Source: Hoskinsella mucinilytica (GTDB lineage: Bacteria > Bacillota_I > Bacilli_A > Erysipelotrichales > Erysipelotrichaceae). Taken from it: a DNA stretch of 64,000 bases. Positions 8,838-17,161 of the stretch are shown here, one piece after another (position 1 is the first letter of the stretch; every line of letters starts with the position of its first letter). Under the pieces are notes generated by a model that saw nothing but the letters and a program-made list of their open reading frames with translations, searched no databases and had not been told where the DNA came from. Location: NCBI RefSeq assembly GCF_045223415.1, contig NZ_JBEQZJ010000020.1, positions 1 to 64,000 on the forward strand. Direction: 5' to 3'. A program made the translations under genes and the position numbers.

Positions 8838-9885
8838 AAAGGTTTGGATTCCCTGTTTGATCGCAGCTATTGTTGTAGTGTTGGGATTGGGTGGATTTGT
8901 TTTTTATCAACAAAGCTTAAAGCCAATCAGCGCTACTAGCGAAAAGGTGAATTTTGAGATTCAAAGCGGAGAAGGAATGTCACTTGTGATATCAAACCTA
9001 AAAAAAGAAGGCTTGATAAAAAATGAGATGACGACTAAATTGTGTAGTAAGCTGAATGGTCTACAAGATGTAAAGGCAGGAAATTTTGTATTAGATAAAA
9101 GCTGGAGTACGCAAGAAATTTTGGAAGCTTTGAATGATGCTAATTTAGCAAAAGGTGATGAGGTCATGATCACCTTCAGAGAAGGTATTTGGGCTAAGGA
9201 TATCGCTGTTGAGCTTCAAAAGAAAATGGGAATATCCGCAGAAGAATTGATTGCATTATGGAATGATGATGCCTATATCAAAGAATTGATGAAAACTTAT
9301 CCGTTTTTAACGCAAGATGTATTAAATGATCAAACAAGGGTAAAACTGGAAGGGTATCTATTCCCTGAAACGTATACGTTTGCTAAAGATGCAGATGCAA
9401 AAGAAATTACCAGTACCTTTTTAGATCATTTTCAAAGTATTTATGATAAGCATAAAAAAGATATAGATCAAAGCAACATGAGCATTCATGAACTTATGAC
9501 ATTGGCCAGTATCGTACAATACGAGGCAAGCAAGCCAGAGGATATGAAGCTTATTGCGGGAGTTTTCTATAACCGTTTAACTCAAGATATGAAATTAGAC
9601 TCCAGTGTAACTGTTTGTTATGCAATGTATGATAAATTAAGTGATCCAGAGGATTGTGAGGTAAATACAAACATTGATTCTCCTTACAATACATATGTAC
9701 ATAAAGGATTACCGATCGGTCCAATTGAAAATCCCGGTGAGGATGCAATCGAGGCTGTGCTTCATCCGACCAAGAGCGATTATCTTTATTTTGTAGCGGA
9801 TATTTATGGAGATGGTAGTGTCTATTATTCTAAAACATTGGATGAGCAAGAGGCTAATATCGATAAGTACAATCTACGAAAATAA
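8815..9885 (+). CDS. mltG: Endolytic murein transglycosylase MltG
   Basis: Membrane-anchored lytic transglycosylase that cleaves nascent peptidoglycan strands and probably sets their length. An N-terminal anchor (about 9-28, IPCLIAAIVVVLG) is followed by a LysM-like region and the YceG fold; the catalytic glutamate lies in ASIVQYEAS and is followed by VFYNRL and the substrate-binding stretch SPYNTYVHKGLPIGPI. The ATG at 8815 lies inside yrzB, with AGGAG 12 bases upstream; a TTG nine bases earlier is an alternative. About 356 residues, normal for Firmicutes. Confidence 0.95.
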   Translation: MKKLLTNKKVWIPCLIAAIVVVLGLGGFVFYQQSLKPISATSEKVNFEIQSGEGMSLVISNLKKEGLIKNEMTTKLCSKLNGLQDVKAGNFVLDKSWSTQEILEALNDANLAKGDEVMITFREGIWAKDIAVELQKKMGISAEELIALWNDDAYIKELMKTYPFLTQDVLNDQTRVKLEGYLFPETYTFAKDADAKEITSTFLDHFQSIYDKHKKDIDQSNMSIHELMTLASIVQYEASKPEDMKLIAGVFYNRLTQDMKLDSSVTVCYAMYDKLSDPEDCEVNTNIDSPYNTYVHKGLPIGPIENPGEDAIEAVLHPTKSDYLYFVADIYGDGSVYYSKTLDEQEANIDKYNLRK

Positions 9886-9894
9886 GAGGTTAGT

Positions 9895-10527
9895 ATGAAA
9901 AAGACGATCATAATAGGGATTGCCGGAGGCAGTGCATCAGGCAAGACTAGTATCAGCAGACAATTAAAAGAAGCATATGAACATACAAAATCAGTTTCTA
10001 TCATTCGTGAGGATGATTATTACAAGGATCAAAGCGATAAAACGATGGAAGAACGTGTCAAAACCAATTACGATCATCCCTTTGCCTTTGATCATGATTT
10101 ATTGATTCTGCAACTCAAGCAGTTACTTCAAGGTATCGCTGTTGAAAAACCGGTCTATGATTTTGTGGAGCATACAAGGAGTCATGAAGTGGAATGGATG
10201 GAACCAAGTGATGTTATTGTGGTCGAGGGATTGTTTGTACTTGAGCAGGAAGCATTAAGAGAGCTTTGTGATATTAAAGTGTTTGTCGATACCGATGCGG
10301 ATATCCGCTTTATTCGAAGATTGAAGCGAGATGTAAAAAAACGAGGAAGAACATTGGATTCGGTTGTGGATCAATATACGATGACGGTTCGTGATATGCA
10401 TAATCAATTTGTGGAGCCAAGCAAACGATATGCGGATATCATCATACCTGAAGGTGGACACAACATGGTCGCAATTGATCTTCTGATTACAAAAATTAGT
10501 AGTATAATAGAGAAAAACATGGTATAA
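9895..10527 (+). CDS. udk: Uridine kinase
   Basis: Phosphorylates uridine and cytidine in pyrimidine salvage. The 210-residue protein starts with the P-loop GIAGGSASGKTS (residues 8-19), then DDYYKD and the YDHPFAFD nucleoside-binding segment, and a lid region with RRLKRDVKKRGR. It lies 9 bases after mltG, and its stop codon falls inside the palindrome that precedes greA. The mltG-udk-greA order matches other Firmicutes. Confidence 0.96.
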   Translation: MKKTIIIGIAGGSASGKTSISRQLKEAYEHTKSVSIIREDDYYKDQSDKTMEERVKTNYDHPFAFDHDLLILQLKQLLQGIAVEKPVYDFVEHTRSHEVEWMEPSDVIVVEGLFVLEQEALRELCDIKVFVDTDADIRFIRRLKRDVKKRGRTLDSVVDQYTMTVRDMHNQFVEPSKRYADIIIPEGGHNMVAIDLLITKISSIIEKNMV

Positions 10528-10534
10528 TACCATG
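10518..10534 (+). promoter_or_regulatory. Perfect 17-base palindrome over a -10 element before greA
   Basis: CATGGTAT-A-ATACCATG is a perfect inverted repeat with 8-base arms. It contains TATAAT (10523-10528), a candidate -10 for greA, and spans the udk stop codon. A second TATAAT lies at 10503-10508. No good -35 is seen for either. Confidence 0.5.
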
Positions 10535-10556
10535 CGATAGGAGTGAAATATAAACT

Positions 10557-11033
10557 ATGGCTGAGGAAAAATTTTTAGTTACACAAGAAGGTTATGATGA
10601 ATTAGTCAAGGAACAGGAAAATCTAATTCATGTCGTTCGTGATGAGGTTATTAGAGAACTGCAAGAAGCCCGTGCACAGGGTGACTTGAGTGAGAATGCA
10701 GATTATGACGCTGCACGTGATCACCAGGCCCGTGTAGAAGCAAGAATTCGTGAATTGGAAGCAATGATTGCCAAAGCTGAGATCATCAGTGAAGATAAAT
10801 CCGTTTCTAATAAAACAGTTTCCTTAGGTTCAACTGTGACCATTAAGGATCTGGAAACAAATGAAGAAGAAACTTATACGATCGTTGGTTCTATCGAGGC
10901 TGATCCTATGAATGGTAAGCTTAGCAATATCACCCCTTTGGCTGTCGCTTTGATGGATAATAAGGCAGGAGATACGGTGCGTATTGAGAATGTAGAAGAA
11001 CCATATGATGTTAAAATTATCTCATTAAAATAA
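10557..11033 (+). CDS. greA: Transcription elongation factor GreA
   Basis: Rescues backtracked RNA polymerase by stimulating its intrinsic transcript cleavage. The 158-residue protein has the N-terminal coiled-coil with the acidic tip motif (ARAQGDLSENADYDAAR, roughly 38-54) that enters the polymerase secondary channel, and a C-terminal FKBP-like domain. RBS TAGGAGTGA lies upstream. It is the last gene of its unit, followed by a strong terminator. Confidence 0.97.
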   Translation: MAEEKFLVTQEGYDELVKEQENLIHVVRDEVIRELQEARAQGDLSENADYDAARDHQARVEARIRELEAMIAKAEIISEDKSVSNKTVSLGSTVTIKDLETNEEETYTIVGSIEADPMNGKLSNITPLAVALMDNKAGDTVRIENVEEPYDVKIISLK

Positions 11034-11060
11034 AAAATCCGAAAAAATCGGATTTTTTTT
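11034..11060 (+). terminator. Intrinsic terminator after greA
   Basis: A-rich arm AAAATCCGA pairs with TCGGATTTT around a short A loop, followed by a run of T. It separates greA from the comE operon. Confidence 0.9.
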
Positions 11061-11107
11061 AGGATTTTTCACCTCTTTTTACGTAGTAAATATATAGAGG
11101 TGATTTT

Positions 11108-11572
11108 ATGAAAAAATTAGGATTGGTAGTTTTCTTCCTTCTTTTGCTTTGTTCAAGATATTCTTTTGTGGATATGCGGCAATATGAAACAAAACAAAAG
11201 ACAGTAGAGGTAAAGGGTGAGGTGTATCATCCAGGTACCTATGAGGTAGCGGTGCATGCGAGCGTAGAAGAAATTCTACAGTTAGCTGGCGGTTGTAAAC
11301 AAGATGCAGATATATCAAGCATCAACCTGGCAATGGATATCGCCAATGAAAGTGTATTGGTCATACCGAAACAACAAGAGGAAGTCAAAATTTCAATCAA
11401 CTCAGCATCGTTAGAAGAATTGGATTCGCTTCCGGGTATTGGGCCATCTATTGCACAACGTATTATTGATTATCGAAATCAGACCCCGTTTAAAACGATT
11501 GAAGATATCAAAAAGGTAAAGGGAATCAAAGATGCCCTGTTTCACAAAATTCAGGATAGGATCTGCCTATGA
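11108..11572 (+). CDS. comEA: Competence protein ComEA (DNA receptor)
   Basis: Membrane-anchored receptor that binds double-stranded DNA at the cell surface during transformation. The 154-residue protein has an N-terminal signal anchor (residues 1-17), an SLBB domain (about 36-80, VEVKGEVYHPGTYEV) and a C-terminal helix-hairpin-helix domain (NSASLEELDSLPGIGPSIA, about 98-116, then VKGI). RBS AGAGGTGA precedes the ATG. It overlaps comEC by 4 bases; comEB, which lies between them in B. subtilis, is absent here. Confidence 0.93.
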   Translation: MKKLGLVVFFLLLLCSRYSFVDMRQYETKQKTVEVKGEVYHPGTYEVAVHASVEEILQLAGGCKQDADISSINLAMDIANESVLVIPKQQEEVKISINSASLEELDSLPGIGPSIAQRIIDYRNQTPFKTIEDIKKVKGIKDALFHKIQDRICL

Positions 11573-13512
11573 AGCAAAGTTGGCTATTTTTTGCGTTGGC
11601 ACTATGGGGTGCTGTTTACATGAATTCGCTGTTTGTCTGCGTATTGATCTTCTTGGTCATAGGATATTTTCATATTCGTCATTTTTCAAAAGGACATGGA
11701 TTATTTTTGATCTTTTTGCTGTTGGCGTTGATTCGTATTCAACCAAGACAGCCGACACTACCTACGAATAAGGTCATCGTGATACAAGAAATCAAAAGTA
11801 ATTATGTGGTTGCATCATGTGATGATCAGAAAGTATTGGTATATGGTGTGAAGGATGTTTCCTTATCTGATGTCATTGAGGTTCAAGGGGATTTTGAGCG
11901 TATCGATGGAGTACATAATCCACCTGGATTTTATTTTCCCGATTGGTGCAGTAGAAGAAATATTTTCTATGGTATCCAAGTGGAATCCTATAAAGTTAAG
12001 CAACAAGGGAAAGGCTTGGCTCATGATTTGTATTCCTATATTCAAACACAGCCTACAGAAAAAAAGCAGATATTGAATGAATTGCTTTATGGTATCCATG
12101 AGGAGGATGTCAGTTATATGATAACTTCCAGTGGAATGCACATTGTAACCTTTTGGCAAGTCATACGATCTATGCTTTCTATCTTCTTTTCTAATTCTGT
12201 ATTGGAGGTCGTTTGTTTTATCGGTATGGGCATCCACGCTTATCTAACTGTATTCTCTTCAACGATGTTGAGGATTTTGAGTTTTCAGCTCATTCGTTTT
12301 CTATGTCCTTCTTTGGATACCAAAGATCGATTGGGATGCAGCATGGTATTGATCCTTATGGTTGCTCCTTATATGGCGTATGAGTTGTCTTTTATCATTC
12401 CGGTAGCATTTCAATTAGTATCCATCTTTGATCTTGCCCACATCAAAAAAAGAGTTATTTCGTTTTTGGTGCTCATTCCCATTCAGTTCGCTTGTTTACA
12501 ACAAGTTGATATGTTATCCATTGTTTTCTTTCCTATGCTTAGGAAGCTTTACGCTGTGCTTTATGCTTCAGCTCTTGTTATACTGATAACGCCGTTTCCT
12601 GTATCTATGGTACTTGGGTATCGTAATATACTGGAACAGCTTTCAGCAAACAACATGGTATGGGTGTATGCTCCTACGATGTTATGGATCGGATATTGGA
12701 TCTTATTCTTAAGCAGATACTTGACTGAAAAAAAGAAGCGCTATGTGGTGCAATTGATGCTCATGCTGTTATATACTCAAGTATCTTGTTATCTTGATCC
12801 TTTTGGTGAAGTCTATATGCTGGATGTTGGACAAGGCGATTGTACGATCATCACGCTTCCTTTCCATCAAGGTGTCATCATGATCGATGCTATGGGTAGT
12901 CTTTATAAAGATATACCAAAAGATATCATCGTCCCCGTATTGAAGAAAAAGCATATCGATCGTATTGATCTTTTGATCGTGACCCATGATGATTATGATC
13001 ATAGTGGAGGTGTAGAAGAGCTAACACATTTGGTTGATGTAAAACAGATCATTACAACAAAGCAATCAGAGGATATCTATGTAAAAGGTGTCCCGATTCA
13101 TTTTCTGAATGCTGATTTTGAAGGTCAAGATGCCAATGAAAATAGTATCGTTACCTATTTTGAAATGTATAATACAGGATTTTTATTTATGGGAGATGCA
13201 GGGTATGAAGCGGAATCACACATTTTACAAACTTACGCTGATTTGAAAGTAGATGTACTAAAAGCAGGACATCATGGTTCAAAGACATCTTCTTCGCCTG
13301 AATTTCTACATCATTATCAACCAACATTGGCATTGATCTCCGCAGGAAGAAACAATCGTTATGGACATCCTCATAAAGAAGTGATGCAATTATTGGAAAA
13401 AGAACGTGTGTATCCTTTGGTTACCTCTGTTCATGGTGGTGTATCTATTCGTTTTTGTAAATTTTTTCGTTTTTTCAAGACGGCAGACAATGATTTTGGT
13501 ATAATAGAGTAA
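11569..13512 (+). CDS. comEC: ComEC/Rec2 DNA-uptake channel
   Basis: Inner-membrane channel that passes single-stranded DNA into the cytoplasm. The 647 residues form an N-terminal membrane part and OB-like soluble domain, a central competence domain with about eight helices (ITSSGMHIVTF near 184, the usual 'SGLH' site), and a C-terminal metallo-beta-lactamase domain (LDVGQGDCTII, THDDYDHSGG, GDAGYEAE, KAGHHGSKTS). This is somewhat shorter than the typical 700-770 residues but no domain seems missing. It is coupled to comEA by ATGA and followed closely by holA, as in Bacillus. Confidence 0.93.
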   Translation: MKQSWLFFALALWGAVYMNSLFVCVLIFLVIGYFHIRHFSKGHGLFLIFLLLALIRIQPRQPTLPTNKVIVIQEIKSNYVVASCDDQKVLVYGVKDVSLSDVIEVQGDFERIDGVHNPPGFYFPDWCSRRNIFYGIQVESYKVKQQGKGLAHDLYSYIQTQPTEKKQILNELLYGIHEEDVSYMITSSGMHIVTFWQVIRSMLSIFFSNSVLEVVCFIGMGIHAYLTVFSSTMLRILSFQLIRFLCPSLDTKDRLGCSMVLILMVAPYMAYELSFIIPVAFQLVSIFDLAHIKKRVISFLVLIPIQFACLQQVDMLSIVFFPMLRKLYAVLYASALVILITPFPVSMVLGYRNILEQLSANNMVWVYAPTMLWIGYWILFLSRYLTEKKKRYVVQLMLMLLYTQVSCYLDPFGEVYMLDVGQGDCTIITLPFHQGVIMIDAMGSLYKDIPKDIIVPVLKKKHIDRIDLLIVTHDDYDHSGGVEELTHLVDVKQIITTKQSEDIYVKGVPIHFLNADFEGQDANENSIVTYFEMYNTGFLFMGDAGYEAESHILQTYADLKVDVLKAGHHGSKTSSSPEFLHHYQPTLALISAGRNNRYGHPHKEVMQLLEKERVYPLVTSVHGGVSIRFCKFFRFFKTADNDFGIIE

Positions 13513-13522
13513 GGTGATAAGA

Positions 13523-14476
13523 ATGAATTATGTACTTTATGGCGAAGAACAATACGAGCTGTCTCAAACACTAAAAAGAATATTAAAACAATATCATATG
13601 GATGAACAGGATCTAAATGTAATTACATATGACGCTCTTCAAAGCGATATGCAAACCATCATAGCAGATGCGACAACAATTCCTTTCTTTGCTGAGCAAA
13701 AGATCATTCTTATTCGAAATGCCAATTTTCTTTCTACCAACAATGATACTGATTTAGATATGACGATATTAGATCATTATTTGGATGCTCCGATGGAGTC
13801 TACCATTTTGATCTTTATGGGAAGCTTTGAGAAATTAGATGCGAGAAAGAAAATCGTGAAGAAGGTACAGAAATGTTGTAAAGTGTTACAGTTTCATCGT
13901 TTAGATACGCTAGGGAAAGAAAACTATATCAAAGAAGAAATACAACGTAGAAATCTTGAAATAGAGCCAAGCGCCGTTCAGGAGTTAAATCAACGATTGC
14001 CTTATGATATTCGTTCTATCAAAGCTGAAATGGAAAAATTAGAACTTTATGGAGAAGTCATTACCACTGTAGTCGTGGAAAAGTTGGTCACCAGACCACT
14101 TGAGGATGATGTTTTTCAATTGGTGAATGCCGTTGTAGATCGTGATCTGAAAAAAGCTTTTACACTATGGCAAGATTTATGTGTATTGAATAAAGATGCT
14201 ATCTATTTGATTGCTTTACTAGCAGGACAGTTTCGCTTTTTATATCAGGTCAAAGTTCTCATGGATCAAGGAGCAGGTAAAGATATGATCGTATCACGTC
14301 TTGGTGCTCATCCTTATCGGGTTCAATTGACCATGCAAAGCGCAAGAAAATTATCGGTATCCTATTTGCTTTCTATCCTAGCAAAACTTGCGGCATTGGA
14401 TCAGAAATTAAAAGGCGGTTTATTAGATAAAAAATTAGGATTTGAATTATTCCTATTGGAATTACAAGGAGCATAG
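13523..14476 (+). CDS. holA: DNA polymerase III subunit delta
   Basis: Clamp-loader delta subunit that opens the beta sliding clamp. The 317-residue protein has the N-terminal YVLYGEEQYEL motif, the AAA+-like fold without functional Walker residues, the clamp-binding stretch IPFFAEQKIILI, and the conserved C-terminal collar helices (ALLAGQFRFLYQ). An in-frame GTG at 13514 exists, but AAGGTGATAAGA places the SD correctly for the ATG at 13523. comEC-holA order is typical of Firmicutes. Confidence 0.93.
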   Translation: MNYVLYGEEQYELSQTLKRILKQYHMDEQDLNVITYDALQSDMQTIIADATTIPFFAEQKIILIRNANFLSTNNDTDLDMTILDHYLDAPMESTILIFMGSFEKLDARKKIVKKVQKCCKVLQFHRLDTLGKENYIKEEIQRRNLEIEPSAVQELNQRLPYDIRSIKAEMEKLELYGEVITTVVVEKLVTRPLEDDVFQLVNAVVDRDLKKAFTLWQDLCVLNKDAIYLIALLAGQFRFLYQVKVLMDQGAGKDMIVSRLGAHPYRVQLTMQSARKLSVSYLLSILAKLAALDQKLKGGLLDKKLGFELFLLELQGA

Positions 14477-14482
14477 TATAAA

Positions 14483-15688
14483 ATGAAATCATTAAAAGAG
14501 TTATATCGTATTGGACCTGGTCCCTCTTCTTCACATACCTTAGGTCCTCAAAGGGCTTGTAGGATATTCAAAGAAGAGCATCCCCAAGCAGATCATTTTG
14601 AGGTGGAACTATATGGTTCGTTATCCTTGACCGGAAAAGGCCATTTAACGGATTACATCATCATCGAAACGATGAAACCGAAACCTTGTATGGTATTCTT
14701 TAAAACTGGTCATGATTTAAAGCATCCAAATACGATGAAGTTGATTGCTTTTGATCATGAAAATCATCGTTTGGCAGAAGACATTGTCTATTCGATTGGT
14801 GGAGGTGCGATACGTTTTGAAGGAAAAGAAAACAGTGAAGGTGCAGATGTTTATCCCCATCATACCTTAAAAGATATATTGGAATATTGTCATCAGCACG
14901 ATATGGAGCTATGGGAATACGTGAATAAATTTGATGCATTAGATGACTATATGGATGAAATCATGCAGACAATGATCGAAACAGTGGATCGAGGTCTAAG
15001 CAAGTCAGGGGAGCTTCCAGGAAATCTTCATTTATTAAGAGTCGCAAAGGATCTGAAGCGAAAAGCAGATTTGTGTAGACAGGCAGTAGAAAAAGAAAAA
15101 CTATTGTTAAGTGCTTATGCATATAGTGCCAGTGAGGAAAATGCCAGTGGCAATACCACCGTAACAGCACCTACCCTTGGTAGTAGTGGTATCATGCCGG
15201 CGCTGGTATATTATTATCACTTGGACTTAGGTTATTCCAAGGAATGTATTCGAAATGGCTTGAAGATTGCGGGATTACTTGGTAATCTTATCAAAGAAAA
15301 TGCGACGATTTCAGGAGCACAGGGTGGATGTCAGGCGGAAATCGGTGCGGCGGTTAGTATGGGCGCAGCTATGGTTGCATATTTCCATGGACTAAGAAAT
15401 GAACAAATAGAATATGCAGCGGAAATCGGTATCGAGCATCATTTGGGTTTGACCTGTGATCCGGTAGGTGGATATGTTATGATACCTTGTATCGAACGAA
15501 ATGCGGTAGGCGTCATGCGTGCAATCGATGCCGCTATATTGGCAAAAGGATTGAGTGGTATCAGAGATCATAAAGTTAGCTTTGACATGGTGGTAAACAC
15601 CATGAATTATACAGGAAAGAAGCTTGCCATTGAATTGAAAGAAACAAGTCTTGGAGGGCTAGCAACGATCGTTCCTGTAAAATCATAG
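14483..15688 (+). CDS. L-serine ammonia-lyase, single-chain iron-sulfur type
   Basis: Deaminates L-serine to pyruvate and ammonia with a 4Fe-4S cluster. At 401 residues it joins the beta-like N-terminal domain (GPGPSSSHTLGP near residues 11-22) and the alpha-like C-terminal domain in one chain, unlike the split SdaAA/SdaAB of Bacillus. Candidate cluster cysteines are in GAQGGCQAEIG, GLTCDPVGG and YVMIPCIERN. It follows holA by 6 bases and a flavodoxin-like gene follows, so it may be cotranscribed. Serine is a likely pyruvate source leading to acetate through the ackA product elsewhere in the window. Confidence 0.93.
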   Translation: MKSLKELYRIGPGPSSSHTLGPQRACRIFKEEHPQADHFEVELYGSLSLTGKGHLTDYIIIETMKPKPCMVFFKTGHDLKHPNTMKLIAFDHENHRLAEDIVYSIGGGAIRFEGKENSEGADVYPHHTLKDILEYCHQHDMELWEYVNKFDALDDYMDEIMQTMIETVDRGLSKSGELPGNLHLLRVAKDLKRKADLCRQAVEKEKLLLSAYAYSASEENASGNTTVTAPTLGSSGIMPALVYYYHLDLGYSKECIRNGLKIAGLLGNLIKENATISGAQGGCQAEIGAAVSMGAAMVAYFHGLRNEQIEYAAEIGIEHHLGLTCDPVGGYVMIPCIERNAVGVMRAIDAAILAKGLSGIRDHKVSFDMVVNTMNYTGKKLAIELKETSLGGLATIVPVKS

Positions 15689-15706
15689 AAAGGAAGCGAA
15701 GTAGTT

Positions 15707-16213
15707 ATGAAAACACTGATCATTTATTCATCTCTAACAGGAAATACAAAGAAATTAGCTGAGGCTATGGCAAGGGAGTTAGAGGACGCAGAGTTGATTC
15801 CAGCTGATCAGTTTCAAGTGTCTCATTTACAAAATTTCGACTGTTTTATGATCGGCTATTGGATCAATAAGGGGGATTGCGATGAGTTGAGTCAACGTGT
15901 CATTGCACATATGCAAGGGAAAAAACTTGTGTTATTCGGTTCTTTAGGCGCAAAAGAAAATTCTGCTTATTATGATATGATCAAACAGAATGTAGAAAAG
16001 CATGTTCATGATGCTCATCTTCTTGGTCATTTCCTTTGTCAAGGCAGTGTAGGTGAAAAAACCATCGAACGATATCAAGAGATGCTTGCGAAAAATCCCG
16101 AGGATATTCATTTAAAAGCGCAACTTGAGGCATATGAAGAAGGTATCCATCATCCAAACGAGCAGGACATTCAAAATGCGATCACTTTCATTAAGACGAT
16201 ATTAGGTTCTTAA
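15707..16213 (+). CDS. Flavodoxin-family protein
   Basis: A 168-residue protein with the FMN phosphate-binding loop SSLTGNTKKLAEAMA at residues 8-22 and the central FDCFMIGYWINKG and LVLFGSLGAK segments of a flavodoxin fold, plus an unusual long helical insertion or tail (110-150). It should carry FMN and move electrons, partner unknown. It resembles the short flavodoxins that include BilS of bilirubin-reducing gut bacteria, but the partner reductase gene bilR is not adjacent, so I do not assign that role. RBS AAAGGAAG is weak but well placed. Confidence 0.82.
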   Translation: MKTLIIYSSLTGNTKKLAEAMARELEDAELIPADQFQVSHLQNFDCFMIGYWINKGDCDELSQRVIAHMQGKKLVLFGSLGAKENSAYYDMIKQNVEKHVHDAHLLGHFLCQGSVGEKTIERYQEMLAKNPEDIHLKAQLEAYEEGIHHPNEQDIQNAITFIKTILGS

Positions 16214-16223
16214 GGTTTTCAAT

Positions 16224-17051
16224 ATGAAAAAAGAGATACATAACAAACAGATTCCATGGTTGAAAGAGTTAGAAACCAATTGTAAGCAGTGCAGCGGATT
16301 ATGCTGTACTGCCTTATATTTTTCTAAGATCGATGGCTTTCCATACGATAAGCCAGCACAAACCCCTTGCCAGCATTTACAACGTGATTTTCTTTGTGAT
16401 ATTCATGAACAATTACGAGAAAAGGGATGTCAAGGATGCCGATCTTATGATTGTATTGGTGCCGGAAACGAGGTAACAGCTACCATTTATCGTGGTAAAT
16501 CATGGCGTGATGATGTAAAGATGCAAAGAGAGATTTTTGATGTATTTGTGATCGTTTCTCAATTGCATCAAATGCTGTTTTATCTTTGGGAAGCTTTAAC
16601 AAATGGACCTGAATCAGTACTACAAATCGCCATAGAAGAAAAAATCAGTCAGCTTCAAGCCATCAAACAACAGGAACCTAAATTATTGCGATGTTTCGAT
16701 ATGGATAAGATCAGAGAAGAGGTCAATCCGTTATTGAAACAAAGTTGGCTTAGACAGTTGCCTAGTCATAGCAACATGCAGAAAAAAAGTTTTTATCGAT
16801 TGAATGAAAAACGAAGGAAACAAAATCTTAAATATGAAGATTTCAGTATGTCTTTTTTGATAGGCTCTGATTATTCAGGAAGTGATTTATACGGTGCGTG
16901 CTTTTTAGGAAGCGATGTTCGTGATGTTAAGGTGTTTGATTGTGATTTATCAAACTGTATGTATTTGACACAGGCACAAGTCAATGCGATGCAAGGAAAT
17001 AAAAACACAAAGTTGCCATGGTATCTAAAACAACCAAATGATTGGAAGTGA
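16224..17051 (+). CDS. Cys-cluster / pentapeptide-repeat protein
   Basis: A 275-residue cytosolic protein with two parts. Residues about 15-80 hold a cysteine cluster (CKQCSGLCC at 19-27, then PCQHL, LCDIH and CQGCRSYDC), resembling YkgJ-type metal-binding modules. After a helical middle, residues about 205-250 carry pentapeptide repeats (YSGSDLYGACFLGSDVRD) that should form a short right-handed beta-helix. The combination is recognisable from pentapeptide proteins annotated in Actinobacteria. Metal binding is inferred from the Cys spacing; the function is unknown. No terminator follows before the smc promoter. Confidence 0.8.
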   Translation: MKKEIHNKQIPWLKELETNCKQCSGLCCTALYFSKIDGFPYDKPAQTPCQHLQRDFLCDIHEQLREKGCQGCRSYDCIGAGNEVTATIYRGKSWRDDVKMQREIFDVFVIVSQLHQMLFYLWEALTNGPESVLQIAIEEKISQLQAIKQQEPKLLRCFDMDKIREEVNPLLKQSWLRQLPSHSNMQKKSFYRLNEKRRKQNLKYEDFSMSFLIGSDYSGSDLYGACFLGSDVRDVKVFDCDLSNCMYLTQAQVNAMQGNKNTKLPWYLKQPNDWK

Positions 17052-17088
17052 AGGTTACTGACTTGCTATCCTTTCCATAAATCAATAC

Positions 17089-17117
17089 TTCTTTCAATAG
17101 TGAAACTATGGTATAAT
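17089..17117 (+). promoter_or_regulatory. Putative promoter of smc
   Basis: TATAAT at 17112-17117 preceded by TTCTTT 17 bases upstream. The -10 is perfect, the -35 weak. It lies in the 110-base gap before smc. Confidence 0.55.
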
Positions 17118-17161
17118 AACTTGGAATTAGCAGGTCAGATGACAATGAAAGGAAGATCCGA

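Noticed and set aside
15707..16213. Assignment of the flavodoxin as BilS of a bilirubin-reduction operon
   Set aside because: Length and fold are compatible but no bilR-type reductase gene is next to it.
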